Shown: positions 1 through 7,178, counted from the first letter of the stretch. The stretch: DNA of 62,215 nucleotides from CAWEFA01 sp963808135 (GCA_963808135.1 CAWEFA010000145.1:1-62215); one strand, 5' to 3'. Made by a program: numbers and translations. The notes: generated by a model not told the origin, from the letters alone.

Positions 1-1
1 T

Positions 2-118
2 GATAATTTGGTTTTTTTTCAGCAAATGATAGTTATATTAATACTGAGATTGATTGATAATCGCAAATTGTTAAACAAAGTGAATCTAATTAAAGCATTA
101 GACAATATAAAATCATAA
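2..118 (+). CDS. C-terminal tail of a cassette gene cut by the window start
   Basis: An open frame runs from the first bases of the window to a TAA at 116-118 and encodes about 38 residues, ending in NLIKALDNIKS. It lies directly before the first attC-like site, where the gene of the preceding integron cassette should end. No family can be recognised from so short a piece, and the frame could be open by chance in such AT-rich DNA. Confidence 0.3.
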   Translation, partial: DNLVFFQQMIVILILRLIDNRKLLNKVNLIKALDNIKS

Positions 119-128
119 AAACAACAGC

Positions 129-262
129 AACTAACATCGGCTCATACGTAATGCGGGTTTCAGAAGGTTTTCAAATGTAGTGCTTTTTAATTATATTTGG
201 TTATATTTTGATAAATAGTGCGATTAAATCCCGCACATACGCATAGCCGAGGAACGTTAGCG
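129..262 (+). other. attC-like recombination site A (integron)
   Basis: This is an imperfect palindrome. The left end has CTAAC (131-135) and CGGCT; the right end has AGCCG and then GTTAG (256-260). An inner stem pairs TGCGGG near 153 with CCCGCA near 230. The inferred crossover is between G256 and T257. The bases after it, GTTAGCGGC, are the exact reverse complement of GCCGCTAAC at the left end of the next site (1015-1023), as expected for the two ends of one circular cassette. The integron reading follows from this base order; no integrase is in the window. Confidence 0.75.
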
Positions 263-290
263 GCAAGTAACACGTGTTAAAATATAAATA

Positions 291-322
291 TTTGCACGTA
301 TTTAAAATTATTCGTAATTTTG
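291..322 (+). promoter_or_regulatory. Bacteroidota-type promoter inside the toxin-antitoxin cassette
   Basis: TTTG at 291-294 and TAATTTTG at 315-322 are 20 bp apart, matching the Bacteroidota sigma-ABfr pattern TTTG-N19-21-TAnnTTTG. The antitoxin ATG lies 24 bp downstream. The cassette would therefore carry its own promoter rather than depend on a distant integron promoter, which is common for toxin-antitoxin cassettes. Confidence 0.6.
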
Positions 323-346
323 GAAAATTGATAAAAAGTAATAATT

Positions 347-595
347 ATGAATACAAAACTTACATTGACAATTGATGAATCGACAATTGAAAAGGCAAAG
401 AAGTATGCAAGGTATAGAGGACACAGTTTGTCAAATATGATTGAGAACTATTTGAAAATTGTAACAAATGATTCAAAAACTAAAGATTCAGAATTAACTC
501 CAATCGTTAAATCATTAAAAGGTTCATTTAAGTCTCCAATTGGATTTAATTATAAAAAAGAATTATCAAAAGGACTTTCAAAAAAATATCTATAA
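347..595 (+). CDS. Antitoxin, DUF6364/ribbon-helix-helix type
   Basis: This 82-residue protein begins MNTKLTLTIDESTIEKAKKY and continues with RGHSLSNMIENYLK. That is the beta strand plus two helices of DUF6364/VapB-like ribbon-helix-helix antitoxins, which bind their own operator and neutralise a PIN toxin with their C-terminus. The C-terminal half is basic and probably disordered until bound. The stop codon is followed at once by the toxin start (TAATATG), so the pair should be translated together. A promoter with good Bacteroidota boxes lies just upstream. The pair sits alone between two attC-like sites, where toxin-antitoxin modules help to hold a cassette array in place. Confidence 0.8.
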   Translation: MNTKLTLTIDESTIEKAKKYARYRGHSLSNMIENYLKIVTNDSKTKDSELTPIVKSLKGSFKSPIGFNYKKELSKGLSKKYL

Positions 596-596
596 T

Positions 597-1022
597 ATGG
601 AAAGTATTTTAATTGATACAGATGTTATATTGGACTTTTTCTTTGATAGACAGCCATTTTCTGATGATGCAGCTTTAATATTTTCATTATGCGAAAAAAA
701 GAAAATTAAAGGATATGTTACACCTGTAATTTATAGTAACATATATTATCTTTTACGTCAAACAGCTCATCATGATAAAGTTATTAATAAATTAAAACAA
801 TTATTGTCAATCACTGATGTTTTGACTATGGATAAAGAAGTCGTTATCCAAGCTTTAAATTCAGGATTTACAGATTTTGAAGACGCTCTTCAAAATTTTT
901 CAGCTCTAAAAAACGGAGATATAAGTGCTATTATAACTCGAAATATCAAATATTATAAGACAAGCAAAATTGGAGTACTAACTCCGGATAATTATTTAAA
1001 GACTAAGACCACCAGCCGCTAA
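597..1022 (+). CDS. PIN-domain toxin (VapC-like ribonuclease)
   Basis: This 141-residue PIN-domain protein starts MESILIDTDVILDFFFDRQP, which supplies the first catalytic Asp. The central acidic pair is in DFEDALQNFSA and the C-terminal segment DISAIITRN completes the usual metal site. PIN toxins of VapBC modules cleave RNA, often tRNA. I chose the ATG at 597, one base after the antitoxin stop, over the in-frame start at 540 that would overlap the antitoxin, because family members begin right before the first Asp. The TAA stop (1020-1022) is part of the left arm of attC site B, so the gene fills the cassette to its edge. Confidence 0.82.
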   Translation: MESILIDTDVILDFFFDRQPFSDDAALIFSLCEKKKIKGYVTPVIYSNIYYLLRQTAHHDKVINKLKQLLSITDVLTMDKEVVIQALNSGFTDFEDALQNFSALKNGDISAIITRNIKYYKTSKIGVLTPDNYLKTKTTSR

Positions 1023-1132
1023 CATCGGCTCACAAACAATGCGGGTTTCAGAAGGTTTCCAGGCGCAGTGGCGCGCGTACAGCGGCAGTGCCAGCGGACA
1101 GGGTCGCGCCCCGCATTCCCGAACTGTTAGTA
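1017..1132 (+). other. attC-like recombination site B
   Basis: The left arm GCCGCTAAC (1015-1023) is followed by ATCGGCT; the right arm ends in GTTAGTAGCC with the GTT at 1126-1128. The inner stem pairs AATGCGGG with CCCGCATT. The middle is more GC-rich than in the other copies. The left arm matches the reverse complement of the start of the same cassette (GTTAGCGGC at 256-264), and the right arm starts the esterase cassette. Confidence 0.75.
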
Positions 1133-1277
1133 GCCGTGAATGTTGTGCCAATTAAATTCTGAATTTAATTTATAAATAATATGTTTTAAATTGTTTTCAT
1201 AAACTTTACCTTACAAAAGGTTATGTTTGAAATATAACAATGTCGAATTTATTTACAAATTATTAATTAGAAATATT

Positions 1278-2138
1278 ATGAAAATACAAAAAATAAAAGC
1301 AGAACTTTTAGTATCTGCAGGATTACTCCTGTTGAGCATGAATCTTTGCGCTCAAAAATCTAATTTTTACATCTTTCTCTGTTTTGGGCAGTCAAATATG
1401 GAAGGCCAGGGTACAATTGAAACACAAGACAAAACTGTAGATAGCCGTTTTAAGGTTTTTCAGGCCCTTGATTGTTCAGACCTGGGGAGGATAAAAGGAA
1501 CATGGTATACAGCAGTTCCTCCTACTTGCCAATGTAACTCAAAACTTTCACCTGCCGATTATTTTGGAAGAACCATGGTTGCAAACCTGCCAGACAGTAT
1601 CACGATAGGTATTATTAATGTGTCTGTTTCTGGCTGCGACATCAGACTGTTTGATAAAGATATTTATAAGGATTATGATTCTACCTATAAAGAAAGCTGG
1701 TTTACCTCCAAAGTAGCAAATTATGGGGGGTATCCATACAAGTATCTTATCGATCTTGCTAAATTGGCACAAAAAGATGGAGTTATAAAAGGGATCCTTT
1801 TGCATCAAGGTGAAACAAATACGGGTCAAACGCAGTGGTTGTCATATGTAAAGAAAATTTACTATGACATGATAACAGACCTTTCATTAAACTCAGATTC
1901 GGTACCGCTTTTAGCTGGAGAATTATTGTCGACGGAAGGTAATTGTTGTTCAAGTATGAATTCCATAATTGATCGACTTCCAGATTCTATCCCTTCAGCA
2001 CATGTTGTTTCATCCGTCGGATGCCCTTCACAGGATAAAGCACATTTTAGTTCGGAAGGTTACAGAAAGTTAGGAAAACGGTATGCTATAGAAATGCTGT
2101 CGCTCATGGGATATAAGGTTGCTTATACCGAACAATAA
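1278..2138 (+). CDS. Exported SGNH carbohydrate esterase (SASA/CE6-like)
   Basis: The protein has 286 residues with a signal peptide (MKIQKIKAELLVSAGLLLL, cleavage near LCAQ). The nucleophile motif FGQSNMEGQG and the C-terminal block DKAHFSSEGYRKLG are those of the SGNH sialate O-acetylesterase/acetylxylan esterase family (SASA, CE6-like), with LHQGETN between them. It should remove acetyl groups from a glycan outside the cytoplasm; the substrate cannot be told. I reject the longer start at 1227, because it falls inside a likely -7 box (TATGTTTG, 1222-1229) and would put 17 residues in front of the signal peptide. The gene is the only one in its cassette, between attC-like sites B and C. Confidence 0.78.
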   Translation: MKIQKIKAELLVSAGLLLLSMNLCAQKSNFYIFLCFGQSNMEGQGTIETQDKTVDSRFKVFQALDCSDLGRIKGTWYTAVPPTCQCNSKLSPADYFGRTMVANLPDSITIGIINVSVSGCDIRLFDKDIYKDYDSTYKESWFTSKVANYGGYPYKYLIDLAKLAQKDGVIKGILLHQGETNTGQTQWLSYVKKIYYDMITDLSLNSDSVPLLAGELLSTEGNCCSSMNSIIDRLPDSIPSAHVVSSVGCPSQDKAHFSSEGYRKLGKRYAIEMLSLMGYKVAYTEQ

Positions 2139-2146
2139 TCAACCGG

Positions 2147-2275
2147 CTACAACATTGGCTAAATAAAATGCGGGTTATAGATGGTTTGTAAGTTCATCGC
2201 TTTCAAATTATATTTGTGTAGCGGGGTTCGTCCTGCGGACAAATGGCGCCTGGACAGTAGCTGAAAACGTTGGCT
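2147..2275 (+). other. attC-like recombination site C
   Basis: The left arm CGGCTACAAC (2144-2153) is followed by ATTGGCT; the right arm AGCTGAAAAC leads to GTTGGCT (2269-2275). The left arm is one base short of the reverse complement of the start of its own cassette (GTTAGTAGCCG, 1126-1136). The loop shares a long stretch with site D (around 2191-2228 and 2848-2885), which includes TTATATTTGTGTAGCGGGGT. Confidence 0.7.
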
Positions 2276-2408
2276 GTAAGGCTGAAAATGTTTCACAATA
2301 TTGTAAACAAAATAAAATAGAAGTTGTTATGTTTTGAGTTGAACTTTATGTAAAAGGCTATATTATAGGAAAAAAAATATTAATTTAAATCATTCAAGAA
2401 GATAAACT

Positions 2409-2774
2409 ATGAATATTCTATTATGGGCTCTTCAAATTCTACTTGCTCTGCATACCATAATGGGTGCAGTATGGAAGTTTTTCAATTCAGAACAAACCGT
2501 GGCATCCCTAAATGCAATTCCTCACAGAGTTTGGATGGCAATGAGCGTCATCGAAATACTCTGTAGTTTAGGACTGATACTTGCGGCATTTAATAAGTCC
2601 CTTGGTAAACTGATACCTATTGCAGCAATCTGCATAGGTGCGGAAATGCTGCTCTTTTGCGGATTGAATATTTCTTCTGGAGACGCGAATAACGGTCATA
2701 TGATTTATTGGCTTGTTGTGGCTGCAATATGCGGTTTTATTGTCTACGGTAGATTGGCGCTAAAACCGTTGTAA
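2409..2774 (+). CDS. DoxX-like four-helix membrane protein
   Basis: This 121-residue integral membrane protein has four hydrophobic segments, near residues 3-22, 42-62, 68-88 and 97-116. Length, topology and the opening MNILLWALQILLALHTIMGA fit DoxX-like proteins of Bacteroidota, small inner-membrane proteins whose biochemical role is mostly unknown. A conserved GAVWKFF segment follows the first helix. It is the only gene in its cassette, between attC-like sites C and D. The family call comes from the overall pattern rather than a diagnostic motif. Confidence 0.65.
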   Translation: MNILLWALQILLALHTIMGAVWKFFNSEQTVASLNAIPHRVWMAMSVIEILCSLGLILAAFNKSLGKLIPIAAICIGAEMLLFCGLNISSGDANNGHMIYWLVVAAICGFIVYGRLALKPL

Positions 2775-2799
2775 ACCTCTTAAAATTTAAAAGCCCAGC

Positions 2800-2928
2800 T
2801 ACCAACATAGGCTCAAATTCCATGCGGGTTTAAGAAGGTTTGCAAGTTCATTGCTTTCTAATTATATTTGTGTAGCGGGGTTCGTGCTGCTGACAAATCC
2901 CGCACATACGCGTAGCCGAACGTTATAT
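2800..2928 (+). other. attC-like recombination site D (last visible)
   Basis: The left arm CAGCTACCAAC is followed by ATAGGCTCA; the right arm has GTAGCCGAAC then GTTATAT (2922-2928), and the inner stem pairs ATGCGGG with CCCGCA. The left arm is close to the reverse complement of the cassette start after site C (GTTGGCTGTA), with a small insertion. No partner of the new right arm (expected GCATATAAC) was found downstream, so this may be the end of the array. Confidence 0.7.
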
Positions 2929-2948
2929 GCCAGCTAATTGTACCCAGT

Positions 2949-3012
2949 AATGGCGCAAGTCTGAGCGATAGCGGAGACTTGTGCCTGTTGTTGTAAGGAA
3001 TAATTCGAATAT
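2949..3012 (+). repeat. Palindromic repeat, copy 1 of 2
   Basis: The unit contains GGCGCAAGTC and, after a short loop, GACTTGTGCC, which can fold into a hairpin, followed by a conserved tail ending TTCGAATAT. A second copy lies at 4069-4132 and matches at roughly five of six positions in a manual alignment. The two copies flank the Cys-rich gene pair in direct orientation. The rest of 3013-3224 shows no gene and no further structure. Confidence 0.65.
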
Positions 3013-3224
3013 GAGACAAGGCAATACTTTGCGCTATTGGTGTGGAAATTCATACTAATATTAAGCCAAAACCGAAATGAAAAATAAGTTAAAGTATTAA
3101 AATCACTTTCCGCTGATTATTTGAGTTTTTATTAACAATTAACTTAAATTTAACTTATCCGCCAACAAAAGAAAATAACTTTACTTATTAAACCAAAATT
3201 ATAGTTAAAAAAAGTATTGAACTT

Positions 3225-3317
3225 ATGAGGTTTAATGAGCAACGCCATGTTTGGAGATCCGATAGTTGCTGCGACAACCTGCAAGATATAGATGGCTTAA
3301 TAATTATTTTTTTGTGA
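3225..3317 (+). CDS. Possible 30-residue peptide before the Cys-rich genes
   Basis: An ATG at 3225 opens a short frame to a TGA at 3315, encoding a peptide with RHVWRSDSCCDNLQDIDG in its middle and a hydrophobic end. It is close to the next gene and shares a CC pair with it. No family is recognised. It may be a remnant of a longer gene or a chance frame. Confidence 0.2.
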   Translation: MRFNEQRHVWRSDSCCDNLQDIDGLIIIFL

Positions 3318-3342
3318 TAAATGTTGAACCTTTGTTTTTAAA

Positions 3343-3681
3343 ATGAAATCGAAAATATTCATACTTGCAATTTATATTGGTTTTCTGACAGTTCAACCTG
3401 TGGTGGAGCAAATTTATTTCACATTAACACACCATTCTGAAACATGCGGACAAAGCTGTTGCGCAAAGAAACATACCGATAACAGCAAACAGGAACCAGG
3501 CAATTGTTGTCATAATGGAGCTTGTAACTTTATATGTACCTGTTGTTTTTTGTATAGTCCCCCTCAGCCGCCTTGTGAATTTAAAAGGGTTTTTGTTCAA
3601 ATCAAATTATTATCGTTAAAAGACAGCAAAATTGTTTTAGGCTTTCTTTCCGACTGTTTTCATCCCCCTGAAATTGTTTAA
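3343..3681 (+). CDS. Small Cys-rich exported or membrane protein
   Basis: This 112-residue protein has an N-terminal hydrophobic segment (residues 4-22) that could be a signal peptide or anchor. The middle is rich in Cys and His: HHSETCGQSCCAKKH, then NCCHNGACNFICTCC. It ends in DCFHPPEIV. Small exported proteins with paired Cys and a terminal PPE-like motif occur beside metal-transport genes in Bacteroidota, so metal binding is a reasonable guess but not shown. The next gene encodes another Cys-rich peptide 64 bp downstream, suggesting one unit. I do not recognise a named family. Confidence 0.6.
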   Translation: MKSKIFILAIYIGFLTVQPVVEQIYFTLTHHSETCGQSCCAKKHTDNSKQEPGNCCHNGACNFICTCCFLYSPPQPPCEFKRVFVQIKLLSLKDSKIVLGFLSDCFHPPEIV

Positions 3682-3745
3682 CACTTCGGTATTTATTGGA
3701 TTATTTAAGAAATTAATTTTAGTTAAACAATTTAAATCATTAAAA

Positions 3746-3901
3746 ATGAAAAAAATAGTTTTAAGTATCGTGGCAATTATATTAATTGCCGGGATAACAG
3801 TATTTGTATGCAATAGCGCTACAAAAAAAGCCAACAGTTGTTGTGATAAAAACAGCACATGTTGTTATCAAGGCAGTCCTTGTTGCCAAAACAACAAATA
3901 A
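3746..3901 (+). CDS. 51-residue membrane-anchored CC-repeat peptide
   Basis: The protein starts MKKIVLSIVAIILIAGITVF, a signal peptide or anchor, and continues with a short tail holding three Cys pairs in the pattern NSCCDKNSTCCYQGSPCC. An earlier in-frame start at 3674 would add 24 residues ahead of the signal segment and overlap the upstream gene, so I prefer 3746. The Cys pairs suggest a soft-metal or redox site exposed outside the inner membrane. A terminator-like hairpin follows the stop by 20 bp, closing the unit. Confidence 0.6.
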   Translation: MKKIVLSIVAIILIAGITVFVCNSATKKANSCCDKNSTCCYQGSPCCQNNK

Positions 3902-3920
3902 GCTTTAATTGATTTACTTG

Positions 3921-3951
3921 GCCCATCATGAAAATGGTGGGCTTTGTTTTT
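3921..3951 (+). terminator. Rho-independent terminator after the Cys-rich pair
   Basis: GCCCATCAT and ATGGTGGGC form a nine-pair stem with one G-T pair around GAAA, followed by TTTGTTTTT. It lies 20 bp after the stop of the 51-residue peptide gene. Confidence 0.75.
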
Positions 3952-4068
3952 ATCATCAGATAAATATCATATACTGCCAATATTAATCCCATAACCTGGC
4001 AAAATAATTTACTTGCAAATGGTGTATTGGCTTACTATGCCGGATATTAAAAGCCAGAATTATCCTGC

Positions 4069-4132
4069 AATGGCACAAGCCTAAGCGATATTAGGGACTT
4101 GTGCCTGTTATTGTAATGAATAATTTGAATAT
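4069..4132 (+). repeat. Palindromic repeat, copy 2 of 2
   Basis: The stem is GGCACAAGCC with GGACTTGTGCC, followed by the tail ending TTTGAATAT, as in copy 1 at 2949-3012. The surrounding stretch 3952-4383 has no gene; it holds this repeat, a second ACAAGCC/GGATTTGTGCC partial palindrome at about 4143-4163, and AT-rich DNA before the glycosyltransferase gene. Confidence 0.6.
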
Positions 4133-4383
4133 TACAAAAAAATACAAGCCAGGGATTTGTGCCGTTGTTGGTGGCAGGGGTTAAAAAAATCCGTGCCGGC
4201 TATGGCAAGCAGAAGCATTGCTTTTTTTAGTCTTTCACCATCTGAAAAAATATAGTTGGTTAAATTTAGGTTTATTATTTACATTTGAGGATGTATTAAA
4301 CCCAAATTGTTCTTTAGATATGGGCAACGGGAAAGTTTATGTATTTCTCTTTAGCAATAATTTTTAAAAAAAATTTCAGAAGA

Positions 4384-6339
4384 ATGAAAAGAAAAAAAAA
4401 ACTAATTCTTATTTTATCCACAATATTTCTTTTAGCTTTAATTATTCGGATAATACATTTTCTTTTAATTAAAAACAGCCCGCTTTTCTTAAACCCCATT
4501 TTAGACGCCAAACAGTACGATGATTGGGCAGGCGAAATATTGGATAAAGACTGGCTCAGCCGGAGTTTCGATTTTATGAGCCCTGCTTATCCCTATTTTC
4601 TGTCGGTTATTTACTTTATTTTTGGGCATAGCATACCGGCCGTTGCAATGATGCAGTTTTTAATCGGCTCGGTTAATTGTTCGCTTATATATATTCTTGT
4701 TAAAAAAGTTTTTTCAATTTCAGGTTTTGAAAGCCATAATAAATTTCAAAAATTTATTCTTTCGGGAAAAAGTATTGATTTTATCGGGATAGTAGCGGCA
4801 GCAATATCCGTATGCTACGGCATTTCTATTTTTTATGAAGGGCTGTTGCTTAAAGTTGCCCTGATTAATTTCTGCAATTTAATGTTGCTGCTTTTGCTGA
4901 TACAAGGCCTGGAAAAAAAATCAGCGAAACACTATTTCTTTGCCGGCCTTTTTTTAGGATTATCGGCGTACTTACGGCCCAATATATTGCTGTTTGTGCC
5001 TTTTATGTTACTCTGGTTCATTCTCTCTTCAATCCCGTTTCGAATTAAACACCTGGTTTCTTTCACAGCATGGTTATTTTTCGGCTATCTGATAATTTTC
5101 ATCCCTTTCGCAATAAGGAACTATACTATAAATAATGAAATTGTGTTAACCAGCGGGCATGGGGGAATTAATTTTTATTTCGGCAACAACCCCGAATCAA
5201 GGGGCATATATGAAGCCCAATATTTTTATATCCCCGACACAAAGTACGAACACGAAGGGTTTGTTATAGAAGCTTCGAGGCGCACTGGCCAAAAACTAAC
5301 CACCATGCAGGCTTCGAGGTACTGGTATGGGCAATCGTTCGATTTTATTATTTCTCATCCATTACAATGGTCGGGCTTGTTGATAAAAAAGTTTTTTATT
5401 TTCTGGAATGCTTATGAAGTTCCGTTAAATGGATTGGAATATAACATGTGCAAGGATTATTTTCCTTTACTAAAAGCCCCATTTATAAATTTTGGAATTA
5501 TTGCGCCCTTCGCTTTGCTGGGGATGATTCTTTTATTTAACAAAAATGAAAAAATAAACCTGTTGCTTTTTTATACTTTTATGTACCTCCTTGGAGCAGT
5601 TGTTTATTACAATTCTTCAGAATACAGGTTCCCGGTTGTACTGGCACTTTTTATATTTGCCTCGTATGCGGTTTGTTGGATTGTAATAAAAGTTAAACAA
5701 AAAAATACCGGTCGGCTTGCTTTTGCGATGGTGGGACTAATTCCCTTTGTTATTTTGGTAAACAACCGGATTTTCAAAATAGATGACAACAGCAACAATG
5801 GCACGTTATATAATAATATCGGAACAATATATGCCAGCGCAGGGGATTATGATAATGCAATAGGTCATTATGAAAAAGCAGTGAATGCATATCCTGAAGG
5901 GATAGAATTTCGCGATAACCTTGCGCATGCTTTGTTATTAAATGGAATGCCTGATAAAGCAATCGACGAATACAATAAAACCCTGGAAATTATGAAGCCG
6001 CATTTATCAGATGCAGAATTGAACAATACCGGAACAACAATGTCGCAAAGCAGCTTGCCTTATGTGTTTTTCATTTCAAAAATCCGGCTCAAACTTGGGG
6101 AAATTTACATTCAAACAAAACAGTTTGAAAAAGCAAAAGAAAATTTTATTGAACTTTTAAAATTCGACCCGGCTTCAGTTTATGCGTTAAACGATTTGGG
6201 TATTGTATACTTCAACATGCACGATTATGATGCAGCTAAAACGTATTTCGAAAAAGCATTGAAAATAAAGCCCGGCTTTATACCGGCGCTTAATAACCTC
6301 GAAAAGATAAATAAACAAATAATAAATAAGCAAAAGTAA
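4384..6339 (+). CDS. GT-C glycosyltransferase (PMT/ArnT-like) with C-terminal TPRs
   Basis: The protein has about 650 residues. The first 450 are strongly hydrophobic, with about ten membrane helices, and an acidic first extracytoplasmic loop (LDAKQYDDWAGEI) as in GT-C enzymes that use lipid-linked sugars. The last 150 residues contain tetratricopeptide repeats (YNNIGTIYASAGDYDNAIGH and ALNDLGIVYFNMHDYDAAKT). This suggests a membrane glycosyltransferase with a TPR module for partner contacts. I prefer the ATG at 4384 (MKRKKKLILIL, after AGAAG) over 4339 because the basic start precedes the first helix directly. The AT-rich palindrome at 6364-6386 follows the gene. The acceptor is unknown. Confidence 0.7.
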   Translation: MKRKKKLILILSTIFLLALIIRIIHFLLIKNSPLFLNPILDAKQYDDWAGEILDKDWLSRSFDFMSPAYPYFLSVIYFIFGHSIPAVAMMQFLIGSVNCSLIYILVKKVFSISGFESHNKFQKFILSGKSIDFIGIVAAAISVCYGISIFYEGLLLKVALINFCNLMLLLLLIQGLEKKSAKHYFFAGLFLGLSAYLRPNILLFVPFMLLWFILSSIPFRIKHLVSFTAWLFFGYLIIFIPFAIRNYTINNEIVLTSGHGGINFYFGNNPESRGIYEAQYFYIPDTKYEHEGFVIEASRRTGQKLTTMQASRYWYGQSFDFIISHPLQWSGLLIKKFFIFWNAYEVPLNGLEYNMCKDYFPLLKAPFINFGIIAPFALLGMILLFNKNEKINLLLFYTFMYLLGAVVYYNSSEYRFPVVLALFIFASYAVCWIVIKVKQKNTGRLAFAMVGLIPFVILVNNRIFKIDDNSNNGTLYNNIGTIYASAGDYDNAIGHYEKAVNAYPEGIEFRDNLAHALLLNGMPDKAIDEYNKTLEIMKPHLSDAELNNTGTTMSQSSLPYVFFISKIRLKLGEIYIQTKQFEKAKENFIELLKFDPASVYALNDLGIVYFNMHDYDAAKTYFEKALKIKPGFIPALNNLEKINKQIINKQK

Positions 6340-6464
6340 GCTACTCAAAGCATGTTATTCCTCAATTAAAAGTTTTACTTTTAATTATAAATATTCATGT
6401 TATTTTTGCGTATGATTGAGGTATAATGTTAACATGCATAAATTTTAAGCTTTTCCGCTAACTT

Positions 6465-7178
6465 ATGGAAGAAGAAAACGCTTTAGAGCACATACAAAAT
6501 TTTTTTAAAGAATTTCAGGGCGAGATAAACATCATTGATGAGAAAATTGAAATACCTCTCCAAATGGAGTATTTCAACATGTCGAAGGAAATAAGAAATA
6601 TGCCTGCTTTAGACGATTGGATGGAAAAAAGCGAAATGCTGTATGATGAAAAAACACCCCGGGAAATTGTTAAAAAACTACTTGTGCAGCTTGCCACCAC
6701 TGAAGATGTAAAAGCTTACCGGATAATTGAAAAGTTCTCACAACAGGCCAATGGTACAATTAAGCATTGGTCGTTGCTTGCATTGCAGGAGTCGCGGATG
6801 TTATTGCAATCAAAATTAATGGAACAGTCGCAAGTACTTATTTCTACCGGCCTTGGCGGAAAAGGAAATAAGCTTCGTTATTTTTTTGCTTTATTTACAA
6901 ATAATGGCCTGCCATTTAGCGAGCTCCAGCAGAAAGTTGTAAAAAGCGAATTTGAATTTATGTGCAAAAAAAATCAATCTGAAATTGAAGAGCTCCAATT
7001 TGCGGAAAATATTGCTACAATTGTTGCCCTGATACCGATATTTATTCCCATCCAAAATTTATTCAGCAACGCTATATCAGAATGTAATATATACGGCAAT
7101 TTTCTAAGAGATAACTGTATTATCACGAACGTAAGAATTTTAATCAAAAGAATTCCTCGTAGCTCTGCTACGGGGTAA
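6465..7178 (+). CDS. Conserved protein of unknown function, C-terminus replaced by a repeat
   Basis: This 237-residue, mainly helical protein has an acidic N-terminus and a middle (YRIIEKFSQQANGTIKHWSL) that resembles a single HEAT-like unit. No family is recognised. The last nine residues (IPRSSATG and the codon before) are encoded by a palindromic repeat element inserted at about 7150. The original C-terminus (SSIDEIKKYIEKPDQELD and on) is still readable in another frame at 7253-7327. A TATTTTTG -7 box lies at 6401-6408. Whether the altered protein works is not known. Confidence 0.6.
   Translation: MEEENALEHIQNFFKEFQGEINIIDEKIEIPLQMEYFNMSKEIRNMPALDDWMEKSEMLYDEKTPREIVKKLLVQLATTEDVKAYRIIEKFSQQANGTIKHWSLLALQESRMLLQSKLMEQSQVLISTGLGGKGNKLRYFFALFTNNGLPFSELQQKVVKSEFEFMCKKNQSEIEELQFAENIATIVALIPIFIPIQNLFSNAISECNIYGNFLRDNCIITNVRILIKRIPRSSATG

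Noticed and set aside
540..596. Longer start for the PIN toxin
   Set aside because: It would overlap the antitoxin gene by 56 bases; PIN proteins begin right before the first catalytic Asp, which fits the start at 597.
1227..1277. Longer start for the esterase gene
   Set aside because: The start codon at 1227 falls in a likely -7 promoter box, and the added residues would precede a complete signal peptide.
129..2928. Reading the four repeats as ordinary dispersed REP elements
   Set aside because: The complementarity between the two ends of each block, not just within each repeat, is expected for integron cassettes and not for REPs.
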